Assembly (NCBI GenBank): GCA_043806135.1
Contig: JAZDHG010000006.1
Location: 1 to 31,366, forward strand
DNA from: JAGLQQ01 sp043806135
GTDB lineage: Bacteria; Omnitrophota; Gorgyraeia; B26-G9
DNA: 31,366 bases
Direction: 5' to 3'
This document shows positions 7,806-15,857 of this stretch, in pieces. Below the pieces are notes generated by a model. It did not search any database. It was given only the letters and a program-made list of their open reading frames with translations, and was not told where the DNA came from. Within the stretch, counting starts at the first letter, position 1, and each line of letters begins with the position of its first letter. Made by a program: the position numbers and the translations under genes.

Positions 7806-9340
7806 TGCCTGTTTTTTTTCCTTTCAAGGCTAGTTAACATCGCTTTTATAAGGCCTTCTATCGTATATATATTTGCCGCAGTTTCTGCCTTAAAACCGTA
7901 GCTTTTCAGCGTTTGCTCAGTAATGGGGCCCAGGCAGGCAAATTTTTGTTTATTTAACAAGATCTTTTCTTTTTTTAAAAATTTCATGAACTGATGGACG
8001 CAGCTTGAACTGGTAAAAGTAATAAAATCAAACTGTTCATCCTTGATCAGCTTTCTCAAAGTTCGTGCATTTGCCTCATTAGGCCTGCGTACGCTGTAAA
8101 TAAACATTTCATCGATAATCGCGCCTTGTGCACATAATTCTTTCACCAGCAGTTTTCTACCCTGTCTTGAGTGAGGAATAAATATCCGCTTTCCCCGTAT
8201 ATCGATTTTTTTAAATTCATCAGCAAGGCTTTCCATAAAAAATTTCTTAGGGATAATATCCGCTATTATACCTCTGCGCCTCAGTTCTGCCTGGGTTTCT
8301 CTGCCGAGTACGGCAACCTTTGCATTGGCAAAAACCCTTGCATCAAGATTTTTATTTTCCATAATGCTAAAGCAGATCTCCACAGCGCTCCTGCTTGTAA
8401 ATATCACCCAGTCACTTTGCTTTATACCGTTTATCAGGCCCCTGTCTTTTATCTTGACTTCCTTTACCACTTCAATCATGGGATAAACATATGTTTGTGC
8501 ACCTAAGAGCTTGAGTTTCGAGATGAAAAGTCCTGCCATAATTTTAGGCCGGGTTATGAGTATTTTTTTTCCAAACAGCGGTTTTGATTCATACCAGTTA
8601 AGTTTTTTCCTTAAATTCACTACTTTGCCGATAACAACTATCGCCGGATTGGTTAAACCGCTTTTTTCAATTTTGCCGCCAATATTTTCAATCGTGCCTG
8701 TCACTGCTCTCTGTTGGGGAAGAGTACCCCATTGAATTATACAAACAGGTGTATCATTTTTCATGCCTCCCTTGATCAGCTCAGCGGCAATTTTCTTCCA
8801 TCTGCTCATACCCATAAAGACCACCAGTGTCCCCTTGTTCCTGGCAAGCATTGACCAGTCTATATCTTTGTCCGGCTTCGACAGGTCCTCATGTCCGGTG
8901 ACAAAGGTAACCTGTGAGGATAGCCCTCTTTTGGTTAAGGCAATACCCGCGTAAGAGGCCGCGGCCATGCCCGAACTGATACCAGGAACAATTTCAAAAT
9001 CTATTTTTGCTTTTTTGAGTGCCAGTGCTTCTTCTGAACCGCGGCCGAATAGAAAAGGATCTCCTCCTTTAAGGCGCACCACGACACGGTGTTTACCGGC
9101 AAAACTAACAAGCATTCTATTAATTTGCTCTTGCTTTAAGCTATGTCTGCCGGGTGATTTTCCGGCATAAATTATTCTCGCACGGCTTGGGGCATTTTCT
9201 AATAGATCACCAGACATTAAATTATCATAAATAATCACATCTGCGGCTTTTATACATTCAAGCGCTGCCTGTGTGATCAAGGCCTCATTACCCGGTCCAA
9301 CTCCGGCCAGAAACACTTTACCTTTAATTTTCTTTCTCAT
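7802..9340 (-). CDS. cobA-hemD: Fused uroporphyrinogen-III methyltransferase and uroporphyrinogen-III synthase
   Basis: This 512-residue fusion has two enzymes. Residues about 5-245 are a SUMT/CobA methyltransferase with VGPGNEALIT near the start, VVRLKGGDPFLFGRG, and EIVPGISSGMAAASYAGIALTKRG. It adds two methyl groups to uroporphyrinogen III to give precorrin-2. Residues about 255-505 match HemD: KKILITRP at the start, SDWVIFTSRSAVE, and DFITFTSSSCVHQF. HemD closes the linear tetrapyrrole made by HemC. The order CobA-HemD is found in many anaerobes and ties the pathway to siroheme or cobalamin. The gene starts 10 bases after the HD-GYP gene and overlaps the AhbC-like gene by 4 bases. Confidence 0.95.
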   Translation of the reverse strand: MRKKIKGKVFLAGVGPGNEALITQAALECIKAADVIIYDNLMSGDLLENAPSRARIIYAGKSPGRHSLKQEQINRMLVSFAGKHRVVVRLKGGDPFLFGRGSEEALALKKAKIDFEIVPGISSGMAAASYAGIALTKRGLSSQVTFVTGHEDLSKPDKDIDWSMLARNKGTLVVFMGMSRWKKIAAELIKGGMKNDTPVCIIQWGTLPQQRAVTGTIENIGGKIEKSGLTNPAIVVIGKVVNLRKKLNWYESKPLFGKKILITRPKIMAGLFISKLKLLGAQTYVYPMIEVVKEVKIKDRGLINGIKQSDWVIFTSRSAVEICFSIMENKNLDARVFANAKVAVLGRETQAELRRRGIIADIIPKKFFMESLADEFKKIDIRGKRIFIPHSRQGRKLLVKELCAQGAIIDEMFIYSVRRPNEANARTLRKLIKDEQFDFITFTSSSCVHQFMKFLKKEKILLNKQKFACLGPITEQTLKSYGFKAETAANIYTIEGLIKAMLTSLERKKNRQ

Positions 9341-9350
9341 AAATCATTAA

Positions 9351-10808
9351 TTAAATAATGTTTTTAGCGACAATATCAACAAACACATCCACGATATCCG
9401 GATCAAACTGGCTTCCGGAACATCTTTTCAATTCCTCAATTGCATCTTTCTGTTGTAAACTTTTGCGGTAAGGCCGAACCGATACCATGGCTTTATAGGC
9501 ATCGCAAACCGTAAGTATCCGCGCCCCGATCGGTATAGCAAAAGCACGCAGTCCTTCAGGATAACCGGACCCATCATAACGCTCATGATGATAAAGCACC
9601 ATGGGTAATATCTGTTGATGTAAGTCCATCTTGCGCAGTATGTTTGTTGACACAATACTATGCATTTTGAGTTTTACTAATTCGTCTACCGTCAAATCTT
9701 CCTTTTTTAAAAGTATCTGCTCGCTTACTGATATTTTTCCTATATCATGCAGCAGACCAGCGATATTGATCAGTTCTATCTGATCGCCGGGCAAATTCAT
9801 TTTTTTTGCAACTAAAACTGCAAGCTCCGCAACTGCTTCTGAATGCCCCTTCTGATACTCATCCTTGCCTTCTATTGCCGTAACCAATGCTGTTATTGCT
9901 CCCAGATAATCGCGTTTAAGCTGTAAATATCGATTAGCATTTTCCATACAAACCGCCGTTTGATTGGTTATGGTCTTGACTGTTTCCAGAACATCTTCAT
10001 TCAAAGACACCGCGCTTCTGCCGATAAACAGAGCTAAGCCCATAACATTATCTCTGGCAACCAGCGGAAAGATAAACAATGATTTCGGGTTTTGCATCGG
10101 AATATATTTTAGAATATCCGGTTTTGTCTTGAGTTCCGGTATCAGCAATGCGGTTTGCTCATCAATTAACTGCTGGTATATTGTTTTATCAAGCTTAAAA
10201 CGTTTTTGAGCTATTTGTTCTAAATCATATTCAATCCCGCTCAAGGCACCGAAAAAAAATTCTTTTGTTTTTCTGTCAAAAAGCAGTAAAGCGCAGATAT
10301 CTATTTTGGTTATTTCCAACAAATAACGCGCAGTTAGACTTGCAATACTCTTCAGTTCAACCAGACCCTCGATTTCTTTATTCACCTGATGCAGCAAAGA
10401 AAGATTATTCAAAAGCCTGTCCTTGCGCTCAGCCTCGGCCTTAGCCTTTAATCCGCGCTCTATTGTATCGCAAAGATCTTCAACCTCAAAAGGCTTACTC
10501 ATATAAGAATATGCCCCTTCATTCATTATAGTTACAGCCGTTTCAACAGAGGAAAATGCGGTGATTATTATAACAACAATATTAGGATAGCTTCTTTTTA
10601 TGCTTTTTAGAACCTGAATTCCGTCTATGTCAGGCAATTTTAGATCCAAAATGACCACGTCAAAACCAACCTCAAGCCATTCAATCCCCTGCTTACCAAA
10701 AGCAGTAGTTTTAACTTCATAACCTTCCCCTGCTAAGATTGCCGCAAGACTTTTTGTCACAATTTGCTCATCATCAATAATAAGAACCGATATTTTTTTA
10801 TCCCGCAT
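9351..10808 (-). CDS. Response regulator with GAF and HD-GYP domains
   Basis: This is a likely c-di-GMP phosphodiesterase under phosphorelay control. A receiver domain fills residues 1-120, with VLIIDDE, the phospho-acceptor aspartate in VILDLKLPD, and the MSKPF lysine. A GAF-like domain spans about 150-300. An HD-GYP domain spans about 305-485, with LLHDIGK and the complete HHERYDGSGYPEGL signature, so it is predicted active. I place the start at the ATG 10806-10808, which has GGAG 6 bases upstream and overlaps the hemC stop by one base (TAATG). An upstream GTG at 10820 would add four residues but overlaps that ribosome site. It sits between hemC and cobA-hemD, an unusual place. No partner histidine kinase is in the window. 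Confidence 0.9.
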   Translation of the reverse strand: MRDKKISVLIIDDEQIVTKSLAAILAGEGYEVKTTAFGKQGIEWLEVGFDVVILDLKLPDIDGIQVLKSIKRSYPNIVVIIITAFSSVETAVTIMNEGAYSYMSKPFEVEDLCDTIERGLKAKAEAERKDRLLNNLSLLHQVNKEIEGLVELKSIASLTARYLLEITKIDICALLLFDRKTKEFFFGALSGIEYDLEQIAQKRFKLDKTIYQQLIDEQTALLIPELKTKPDILKYIPMQNPKSLFIFPLVARDNVMGLALFIGRSAVSLNEDVLETVKTITNQTAVCMENANRYLQLKRDYLGAITALVTAIEGKDEYQKGHSEAVAELAVLVAKKMNLPGDQIELINIAGLLHDIGKISVSEQILLKKEDLTVDELVKLKMHSIVSTNILRKMDLHQQILPMVLYHHERYDGSGYPEGLRAFAIPIGARILTVCDAYKAMVSVRPYRKSLQQKDAIEELKRCSGSQFDPDIVDVFVDIVAKNII

Positions 10809-11716
10809 TATATTCTCCACTTTTTATTTAATATAGTCTTGATTTTTCCCGCCAGTCTTGCTCCTGTTTTTTTCGGAAATTTTTTACTGCCTGTAACGGC
10901 AGCTCTGCAAAAATTATTCTTATTCCTGATCACAATAGCTTCAAGATGCAAACGGCCATTCTTAATTCTGGCTAAAGCCCCGATAGGCACTCTGCACCCT
11001 CCACCCATAGCATGAAGGAATTCACGTTCAGCCGTAACCTCTATTTCAGTTTTAGCATGATTTAATTTTCTTATTATCGGCCATATTTTCTTATCATTCT
11101 TTCTTATCTGAATGCCCAATGCGCCCTGTGCCGGAGCTGGAAGCATTGTATTATTCCCCAGGTATTCGGTAATGCGATCCGACCAGCCCAGTCTCAAAAC
11201 TCCTGCTGCGGCAACAACGATGGCATCATAATCCCCTTTCTCAAGCTTTTTAAGGCGCGTGTCCAGATTACCCCTTATATCCGCAACTTTTAAATCCGGG
11301 CGGATTAAAAGCAACTGCATTTTTCTTCTTGGGCTGGAAGTCCCTATACAGCTACCTTTTCCCAGCTGAGATAACTTTTTTGCTTTTCTTGAAATTAAAA
11401 CATCGCAGTATTTGGCCCTTTTTGTAACCGCAGCTATCTCCAATTCATCAGGAATGTCAACCGGCATATCTTTCATGCTATGTACGGCAAAATCAATCTC
11501 TCCTTTTATGAGCGCCTCTTCTATTTCTTTTACGAACAATCCCTTTGACTGCTTTTTTGGCCATGCTTTAAGGCCATCACCGCTGGTCACAATTCCTCTG
11601 ATTTCAAAATTATACCCAGGAAATATTTTATTCAGTTTTTCTACGACTATTTTTGACTGCCTTATAGCCAGAAGGCTTTTGCGGCTGCCGATAATGATCT
11701 TGTTTTTAGAGTTCAT
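10808..11716 (-). CDS. hemC: Porphobilinogen deaminase (hydroxymethylbilane synthase)
   Basis: This 302-residue enzyme joins four porphobilinogen units into hydroxymethylbilane, the substrate of HemD. The start has IIGSRKSLLAIRQS, followed by EIEEALIKGEIDFAVHSMKDMP, GTSSPRRKMQL, ADIRGNLDTRLKKL, PAPAQGALGIQIR, and the cofactor cysteine in GGGCRVPIGALA. Length is normal. The gene overlaps the end of hemA by 11 bases and is followed directly by the HD-GYP regulator. HemB, which makes porphobilinogen, is not in the window. Confidence 0.97.
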   Translation of the reverse strand: MNSKNKIIIGSRKSLLAIRQSKIVVEKLNKIFPGYNFEIRGIVTSGDGLKAWPKKQSKGLFVKEIEEALIKGEIDFAVHSMKDMPVDIPDELEIAAVTKRAKYCDVLISRKAKKLSQLGKGSCIGTSSPRRKMQLLLIRPDLKVADIRGNLDTRLKKLEKGDYDAIVVAAAGVLRLGWSDRITEYLGNNTMLPAPAQGALGIQIRKNDKKIWPIIRKLNHAKTEIEVTAEREFLHAMGGGCRVPIGALARIKNGRLHLEAIVIRNKNNFCRAAVTGSKKFPKKTGARLAGKIKTILNKKWRI

Positions 11717-12740
11717 TATTGATCAATCCCTGAAGTTTAGACTCGATTTTTTTTAAATGGTCATTAATGATATCTTCTATCTTTTCTGCCTCCTTTAACC
11801 TGTCCTCCAGATTTGCATCCTTGACTCTTTTTAAATCATCAAGGTTGAAGACATAAACATTATCCAGTGTATTTACATCAGGGGCAATATTTCGCGGCAG
11901 ACCTAAATCAATGATAAACACAGGCCTGCCCTTACGGCTTGAGATGATCTTACTCATCATGTCTTTTTTTAATAAAACATGCGGCGCATTAACCGAACTG
12001 ATAACAATATCTGCCTCAATGATTGCCTTTAGGAATCCATCAAAAGCGATTGCCTGGCCGTTAAATTTTTTTGCCAGCTGCTGTGCGCGGGAAAAAGTTC
12101 TGTTGGCGACCAATACCATCTTGGCTCCTCTTGAATAAAGATATTCCGCAGTTAATTCTCCTATCTTCCCGGCTCCGACAATCAAGATCATTTTTTTATC
12201 CAAGGCCCCGAATATCTTGCGGGCCATTTCCACAGCGGCCGTACTTATAGATACAGCGCCGTAGCCGATCTGAGTTTCGCTTCGCGCACGCTTTCCTATT
12301 TTTATAGCTTCTTCAAAAACAAAGGGGAATACCCTTGAAACCAAGCCGGTCTGTCTGGCTTTTAAATATGCGTCTTTAACCTGTCCCAGAATCTGAGTTT
12401 CTCCCAGTATTTGCGAATCAAGAGAGCTGCTCACCCGAAATAAATGTTTTATCGCCTCTATGCCGTTAAAAGTATATAGATATTTTTCATAACTGCTTTT
12501 TGATACTTTGTGAAAAGAATCCATAAAATCGATCAATGCGCCGTTTATTTTTTTATCCGCAAGCCCAAGGGCATAAATCTCCACCCTGTTGCAGGTAGAC
12601 AGGATCACACCCTCTTGTATCTGCGTATCATTTTTTAACCGCGTCAAGGCCTCTTCCAATGAAGTTTTCGCAAATGCAAACTTCTCTCTTACCTCAATAG
12701 GCGCACTGCGGTGATTAAGTCCAACCATTGTAATATTCAT
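11706..12740 (-). CDS. hemA: Glutamyl-tRNA reductase, C-terminally short
   Basis: This enzyme reduces glutamyl-tRNA to glutamate-1-semialdehyde, the first step of the C5 route to tetrapyrroles. The N-terminal catalytic domain has GLNHRSAPIEVREK, the active cysteine in LSTCNRVEIYA, and ETQILGQVKDAY. The NADPH domain has IVGAGKIGELTAEYL. At 344 residues it is about 70-80 residues shorter than the common 410-420. The lost part is the distal half of the C-terminal dimerisation helix region, and the stop is clean, with hemC overlapping it. I see no ribosome site before the ATG. It lies 9 bases after ccsA. Confidence 0.96.
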   Translation of the reverse strand: MNITMVGLNHRSAPIEVREKFAFAKTSLEEALTRLKNDTQIQEGVILSTCNRVEIYALGLADKKINGALIDFMDSFHKVSKSSYEKYLYTFNGIEAIKHLFRVSSSLDSQILGETQILGQVKDAYLKARQTGLVSRVFPFVFEEAIKIGKRARSETQIGYGAVSISTAAVEMARKIFGALDKKMILIVGAGKIGELTAEYLYSRGAKMVLVANRTFSRAQQLAKKFNGQAIAFDGFLKAIIEADIVISSVNAPHVLLKKDMMSKIISSRKGRPVFIIDLGLPRNIAPDVNTLDNVYVFNLDDLKRVKDANLEDRLKEAEKIEDIINDHLKKIESKLQGLINNEL

Positions 12741-12749
12741 AATTTTAAT

Positions 12750-13565
12750 TTATAAATAAGAATGTAATCCCGGAAGCAGGTAACTAACTCCCCAATAAGT
12801 AAACAGAACGCAAACAAATCCGATTATTGATAGTATCGCCGTTCTTTTTCCGCTCCAGCCGGCATTCAACCGTGCATGCAGATAAGCTGCATATATTAGC
12901 CAGGTAATAAATGACCATGTTTCCTTAGGATCCCAGCTCCACCAATTTCCCCATGCCTGTTGAGCCCAGATCGAGCCGGTTATAATACCTATGCTTAACA
13001 AAATAAATCCGAAAAGGACCATATTGTGATTAATCGTATCCATAATCTCCAGTGAAGGCAGCCTATCCAATAATTTTCCTGTGTGTTTTAACTTTAGCTG
13101 TCTCTCCTGCAAAAGATACATAAACCCCAGACAGAAAGCACAGGCAAAACAGGCATAACTTAAAAAACAGCTCATAACATGAATACTCAGCCAATAGCTC
13201 TGCAAAGCAGGCATAAGCGGAACAACTGTATCATCAAGCAAAGCAGAATATCCTGTTATCAAAAAAACCAGCGGCATAATAAAAGCACCGATTATGTTTA
13301 ACTTAAATCGATGCTCAATGATCAGAAAAACCATGACCATACACCAGGCAAAAAGGGTCATTGACTCATATAGATTGGACATCGGCGGAAATCCGGATAT
13401 CAGCCAACGCATTATTAGTGTAAAACATTGCGTTATAAAACCGAAAATTGCCGCAAATAGAGCAATTTTAAAAAAAAGGTTTTTTTTACTGATAGCATAT
13501 ACGATAAAAACAACTGCGCTTATTAAATATGAGATAAGAACTCCTAAGAATAATAGTGTATACAT
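12750..13565 (-). CDS. ccsA: Cytochrome c biogenesis heme-handling protein (CcsA/ResC family)
   Basis: This is a polytopic membrane protein of 271 residues with about eight hydrophobic segments. It carries the WWD signature WGNWWSWDPKETWSF at about residue 207, which presents heme for attachment. Histidines that could bind heme occur in the segments before (HVMSCF) and after (LHARLNAG) the WWD loop. CcsA works with ResB/Ccs1 in System II maturation, carrying heme out and joining it to the CXXCH motif of apocytochromes. The start has GGGAG with spacer 6. Its partner resB lies three genes upstream in the same string, and heme synthesis genes flank it. Confidence 0.95.
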   Translation of the reverse strand: MYTLLFLGVLISYLISAVVFIVYAISKKNLFFKIALFAAIFGFITQCFTLIMRWLISGFPPMSNLYESMTLFAWCMVMVFLIIEHRFKLNIIGAFIMPLVFLITGYSALLDDTVVPLMPALQSYWLSIHVMSCFLSYACFACAFCLGFMYLLQERQLKLKHTGKLLDRLPSLEIMDTINHNMVLFGFILLSIGIITGSIWAQQAWGNWWSWDPKETWSFITWLIYAAYLHARLNAGWSGKRTAILSIIGFVCVLFTYWGVSYLLPGLHSYL

Positions 13566-13583
13566 GTATTTCTCCCTAAATTT

Positions 13584-14216
13584 TTACAGTGCTTCTAAAT
13601 ACGCCTTCAGGTCATTAATATTACAATTTTTTTTATTTTTAATCATCTCCAAAACATCCGGCCTGATCAAACTTTTTATAAATAATTTTTTCTTTTTGCA
13701 CGTCTTATCTGAGGCATAGATATCTTTTCTTAATACCGCAAGACGCTTTAAAGACTTTGCATATTTTTTTAAAACAGGCCAATTTTCTTCTTTTATTTTT
13801 CGGGATATCCCGGGAAATGCCCCCTGTGTCGAAATTGCTATTGATATTCCGTTCTTATGAAGCACAGCCGGCACATAAAAGTTACACTCACTCGGGACAT
13901 CGACAACATTGACAAGTATTTTCCTAGCCTTGGCATCAACAGCTGCTTTCTTATTGACCCGTGCATCATTTGTAGCGGCAATAACCAGAAACTTTCCTCT
14001 TATAAATTTTTTTTGGTATTTATGTTTTTCATGAATAAAGAGTTTCTTCTTTTTCAATGATTTCAACCCGGCGCATAGTTCGGGACTCACAACAGTTACC
14101 CTGGCCCTGCTTTCAAGCAGGGATTTTACTTTGCGCAAGGCCACTGCTCCTCCCCCTATCACACAGCAGGAGATATTTTCCAGTTTTAGAAATATCGGGT
14201 AAAGTTTTATGCTCAT
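13584..14216 (-). CDS. Precorrin-2 dehydrogenase/sirohydrochlorin ferrochelatase-like protein (SirC/Met8/CysG-N)
   Basis: This 210-residue protein has the N-terminal domain of siroheme synthase. It opens with YPIFLKLENISCCVIGGG, then AVALRKVKSLLESRARVTVVSP, an NAD-binding fold. The DVPSECNFYVPAVLHKNG segment and STQGAFPGISRKIKEE are typical of the family. It oxidises precorrin-2 to sirohydrochlorin with NAD+, and in Met8/CysG it also inserts iron. Whether this protein chelates iron cannot be told by eye. The methyltransferase half is absent here and is supplied by the cobA-hemD gene downstream. The start overlaps the stop of the RnfG-like gene by 4 bases (ATGA). Confidence 0.93.
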   Translation of the reverse strand: MSIKLYPIFLKLENISCCVIGGGAVALRKVKSLLESRARVTVVSPELCAGLKSLKKKKLFIHEKHKYQKKFIRGKFLVIAATNDARVNKKAAVDAKARKILVNVVDVPSECNFYVPAVLHKNGISIAISTQGAFPGISRKIKEENWPVLKKYAKSLKRLAVLRKDIYASDKTCKKKKLFIKSLIRPDVLEMIKNKKNCNINDLKAYLEAL

Positions 14217-14755
14217 TTTTTTATTTTAATAAATTCCTCAACACCCCGGCGCACTAGTTCAACTACAGCCCGCGAAGAAACAGTAGCGCCTGTAATCGCC
14301 TGTATATTGTCTTGGGTTTCTCCTTTTACAAGCCTAATATCTTCCGCGATCTTACCTCTGAACTCACTCAAAAAAGCTGCTTCCGTCTGCCCATATTTAA
14401 CCTCGCTTATTTGCGAACCAAGGCCGGGAGTTTCCATATGTTCAAGCACCTTTACCCCCGTGATTTTCTTATTGGTATCTAAGCCCACCAGAAGATTAAT
14501 TTCACCTGCGTATCCTTTTCCGCTAAGAGATAAACACCAGCCGACTACTATCCCCTCTTTGTCATATGCCTCAAAATAGACCATGCCGTTTTCATACTTT
14601 TCGTAACTATGAGCACTTAAAACAGAATTAAGCGAGCGTTCAAGCAGCATCTTCTTTTGCTCTTCAATCCTCGGGGCGGTATTATAGTAAATAACCGCAA
14701 GCGTCAGTGCGCAGCAAAGAGCCACAGTTAATAAAGTTAAACTTAAACGCAGCAT
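14213..14755 (-). CDS. FMN-binding domain protein, RnfG-like
   Basis: This 180-residue protein has one N-terminal membrane segment (about residues 4-24) and an external FMN-binding domain. The domain shows GLDTNKKITGVKVLEHMETPGLGS and AITGATVSS. In RnfG/NqrC proteins FMN is joined to the threonine of a Dxx(S/T)GAT motif, here Thr158. The position usually held by Asp three residues before TGAT is Gln152 instead (QAITGAT). No rnfA-E or apbE flavin transferase is in the window, so this may be a stand-alone electron carrier rather than part of an Rnf complex. Its place between resB and the siroheme gene suggests redox work in heme or cytochrome assembly, by inference. The ribosome site AAGGAG (spacer 6) is strong. 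Confidence 0.88.
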   Translation of the reverse strand: MLRLSLTLLTVALCCALTLAVIYYNTAPRIEEQKKMLLERSLNSVLSAHSYEKYENGMVYFEAYDKEGIVVGWCLSLSGKGYAGEINLLVGLDTNKKITGVKVLEHMETPGLGSQISEVKYGQTEAAFLSEFRGKIAEDIRLVKGETQDNIQAITGATVSSRAVVELVRRGVEEFIKIKK

Positions 14756-14778
14756 ACGTATCTCCTTTTATTTTTATT

Positions 14779-14811
14779 GGTTCTTTCTCGTTTAAGTGGA
14801 ATGAAAGAACC
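14779..14811. other. 9-base perfect inverted repeat between resB and the RnfG-like gene
   Basis: GGTTCTTTC (14779-14787) and GAAAGAACC (14803-14811) pair around 15 bases. The hairpin follows the resB stop by 5 bases and precedes the ribosome site of the next gene. It fills the largest gap (61 bases) in the 22-gene string. No U-tract follows on the minus strand, so it is more likely an RNA processing or stability element than a terminator. Confidence 0.4.
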
Positions 14812-14816
14812 TGATT

Positions 14817-15857
14817 TCACCGATTAAAAACCCGATTACACCGGTATACTAATAGTAATAGCATTCCGCAGAATATCAAGGCGAACCCGCTCATGATAAA
14901 ATCCAGTCCCGGATCTTTGATCACCTGAATTATTGTAGCATAAACAGGAATTATTCTTTTGACCTCAAACTCAAAAATTCCCTCTCCCCTGTTCAGGCCA
15001 GCCATATTCTCACCCGATGGGAAGACCCATTGATCATACACCGTTTCTTTCTCTCGATAAACACTTATAAGCATCGCCGCATTACCCAGGATATATGAAC
15101 GCAATAATATCCTCCCCTGCTTATCTACGGAAACATCCGGAAGGAAATGCTTCATTTCAAACCTTAAGGTATTTTCTCCGGATAACTGCAGCGGTCTTCC
15201 ATGCTCCCAGAAACCTTCCCATATAACCTTATTCCGGTGCTTAATTCTGATTTCAACATCCGCAAGGACTTCAAAACTGGATTGATAAAAACTAAACCCT
15301 TTATATCTTAAAGGGTGATTTACCCTTATAAGATATTCTTTTTTCAGGACTCCCTTTTCGACTAACTCAACCCGGCTCCTGTATTCTTTGGGCGTTTGAC
15401 TGCCCGGATAATACTCCATGCTAAATTGCTTGAAGATAATTTCCGCGTTTTCATCATGTAAAACAACTTTTTCATCTGCAAATAAAGTATAGCGTTGTGA
15501 TTGTTTTGTAAATTTACTTACCAGTGCTCCCAAAAAAACAACTAAAACACCGCAGTGCAGAAGAAAGATAGCCAGCTTTCGCCTATCTTTTAAAAGAACG
15601 AGCTTAAAACTATTAACTGTACAAAAAAGCAAATTGAGACCCAAACAAAAAAGCAGCATATTATAATAAATGCTGTTAAAAAAATCATCCGCTTGGAAAA
15701 ATAATATTATACGCCCTGTTTCTAATCCGTATTTTTGTATATAGAATTGGTTGTTCTGCCCCTGAGGGATCAATGTCCCCAGAATTGAGCTGAAGGCAAT
15801 CACAAGCAACATGAAAAAGGTTATTTTCAGTGACCCTATTTTTTTAAATATTCTCAT
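14817..15857 (-). CDS. resB: Cytochrome c biogenesis protein ResB/Ccs1 family
   Basis: This is the second half of the System II cytochrome c synthetase. The N-terminus reads FKKIGSLKITFFMLL followed by GTLIPQGQ, as in ResB. There are three early membrane segments (about residues 8-28, 60-80 and 92-110 of the chosen form). A large external domain has FSFYQSSFE, and the last membrane segment is near the C-terminus. I chose the ATG at 15857 (346 residues), which gives the standard ResB start and overlaps cheR by 14 bases. A GTG at 15899 would add 14 residues and overlap cheR by 56. The length is short to medium for ResB proteins (usually 350-550). Its partner is ccsA at 12750-13565. Confidence 0.9.
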   Translation of the reverse strand: MRIFKKIGSLKITFFMLLVIAFSSILGTLIPQGQNNQFYIQKYGLETGRIILFFQADDFFNSIYYNMLLFCLGLNLLFCTVNSFKLVLLKDRRKLAIFLLHCGVLVVFLGALVSKFTKQSQRYTLFADEKVVLHDENAEIIFKQFSMEYYPGSQTPKEYRSRVELVEKGVLKKEYLIRVNHPLRYKGFSFYQSSFEVLADVEIRIKHRNKVIWEGFWEHGRPLQLSGENTLRFEMKHFLPDVSVDKQGRILLRSYILGNAAMLISVYREKETVYDQWVFPSGENMAGLNRGEGIFEFEVKRIIPVYATIIQVIKDPGLDFIMSGFALIFCGMLLLLVYRCNRVFNR

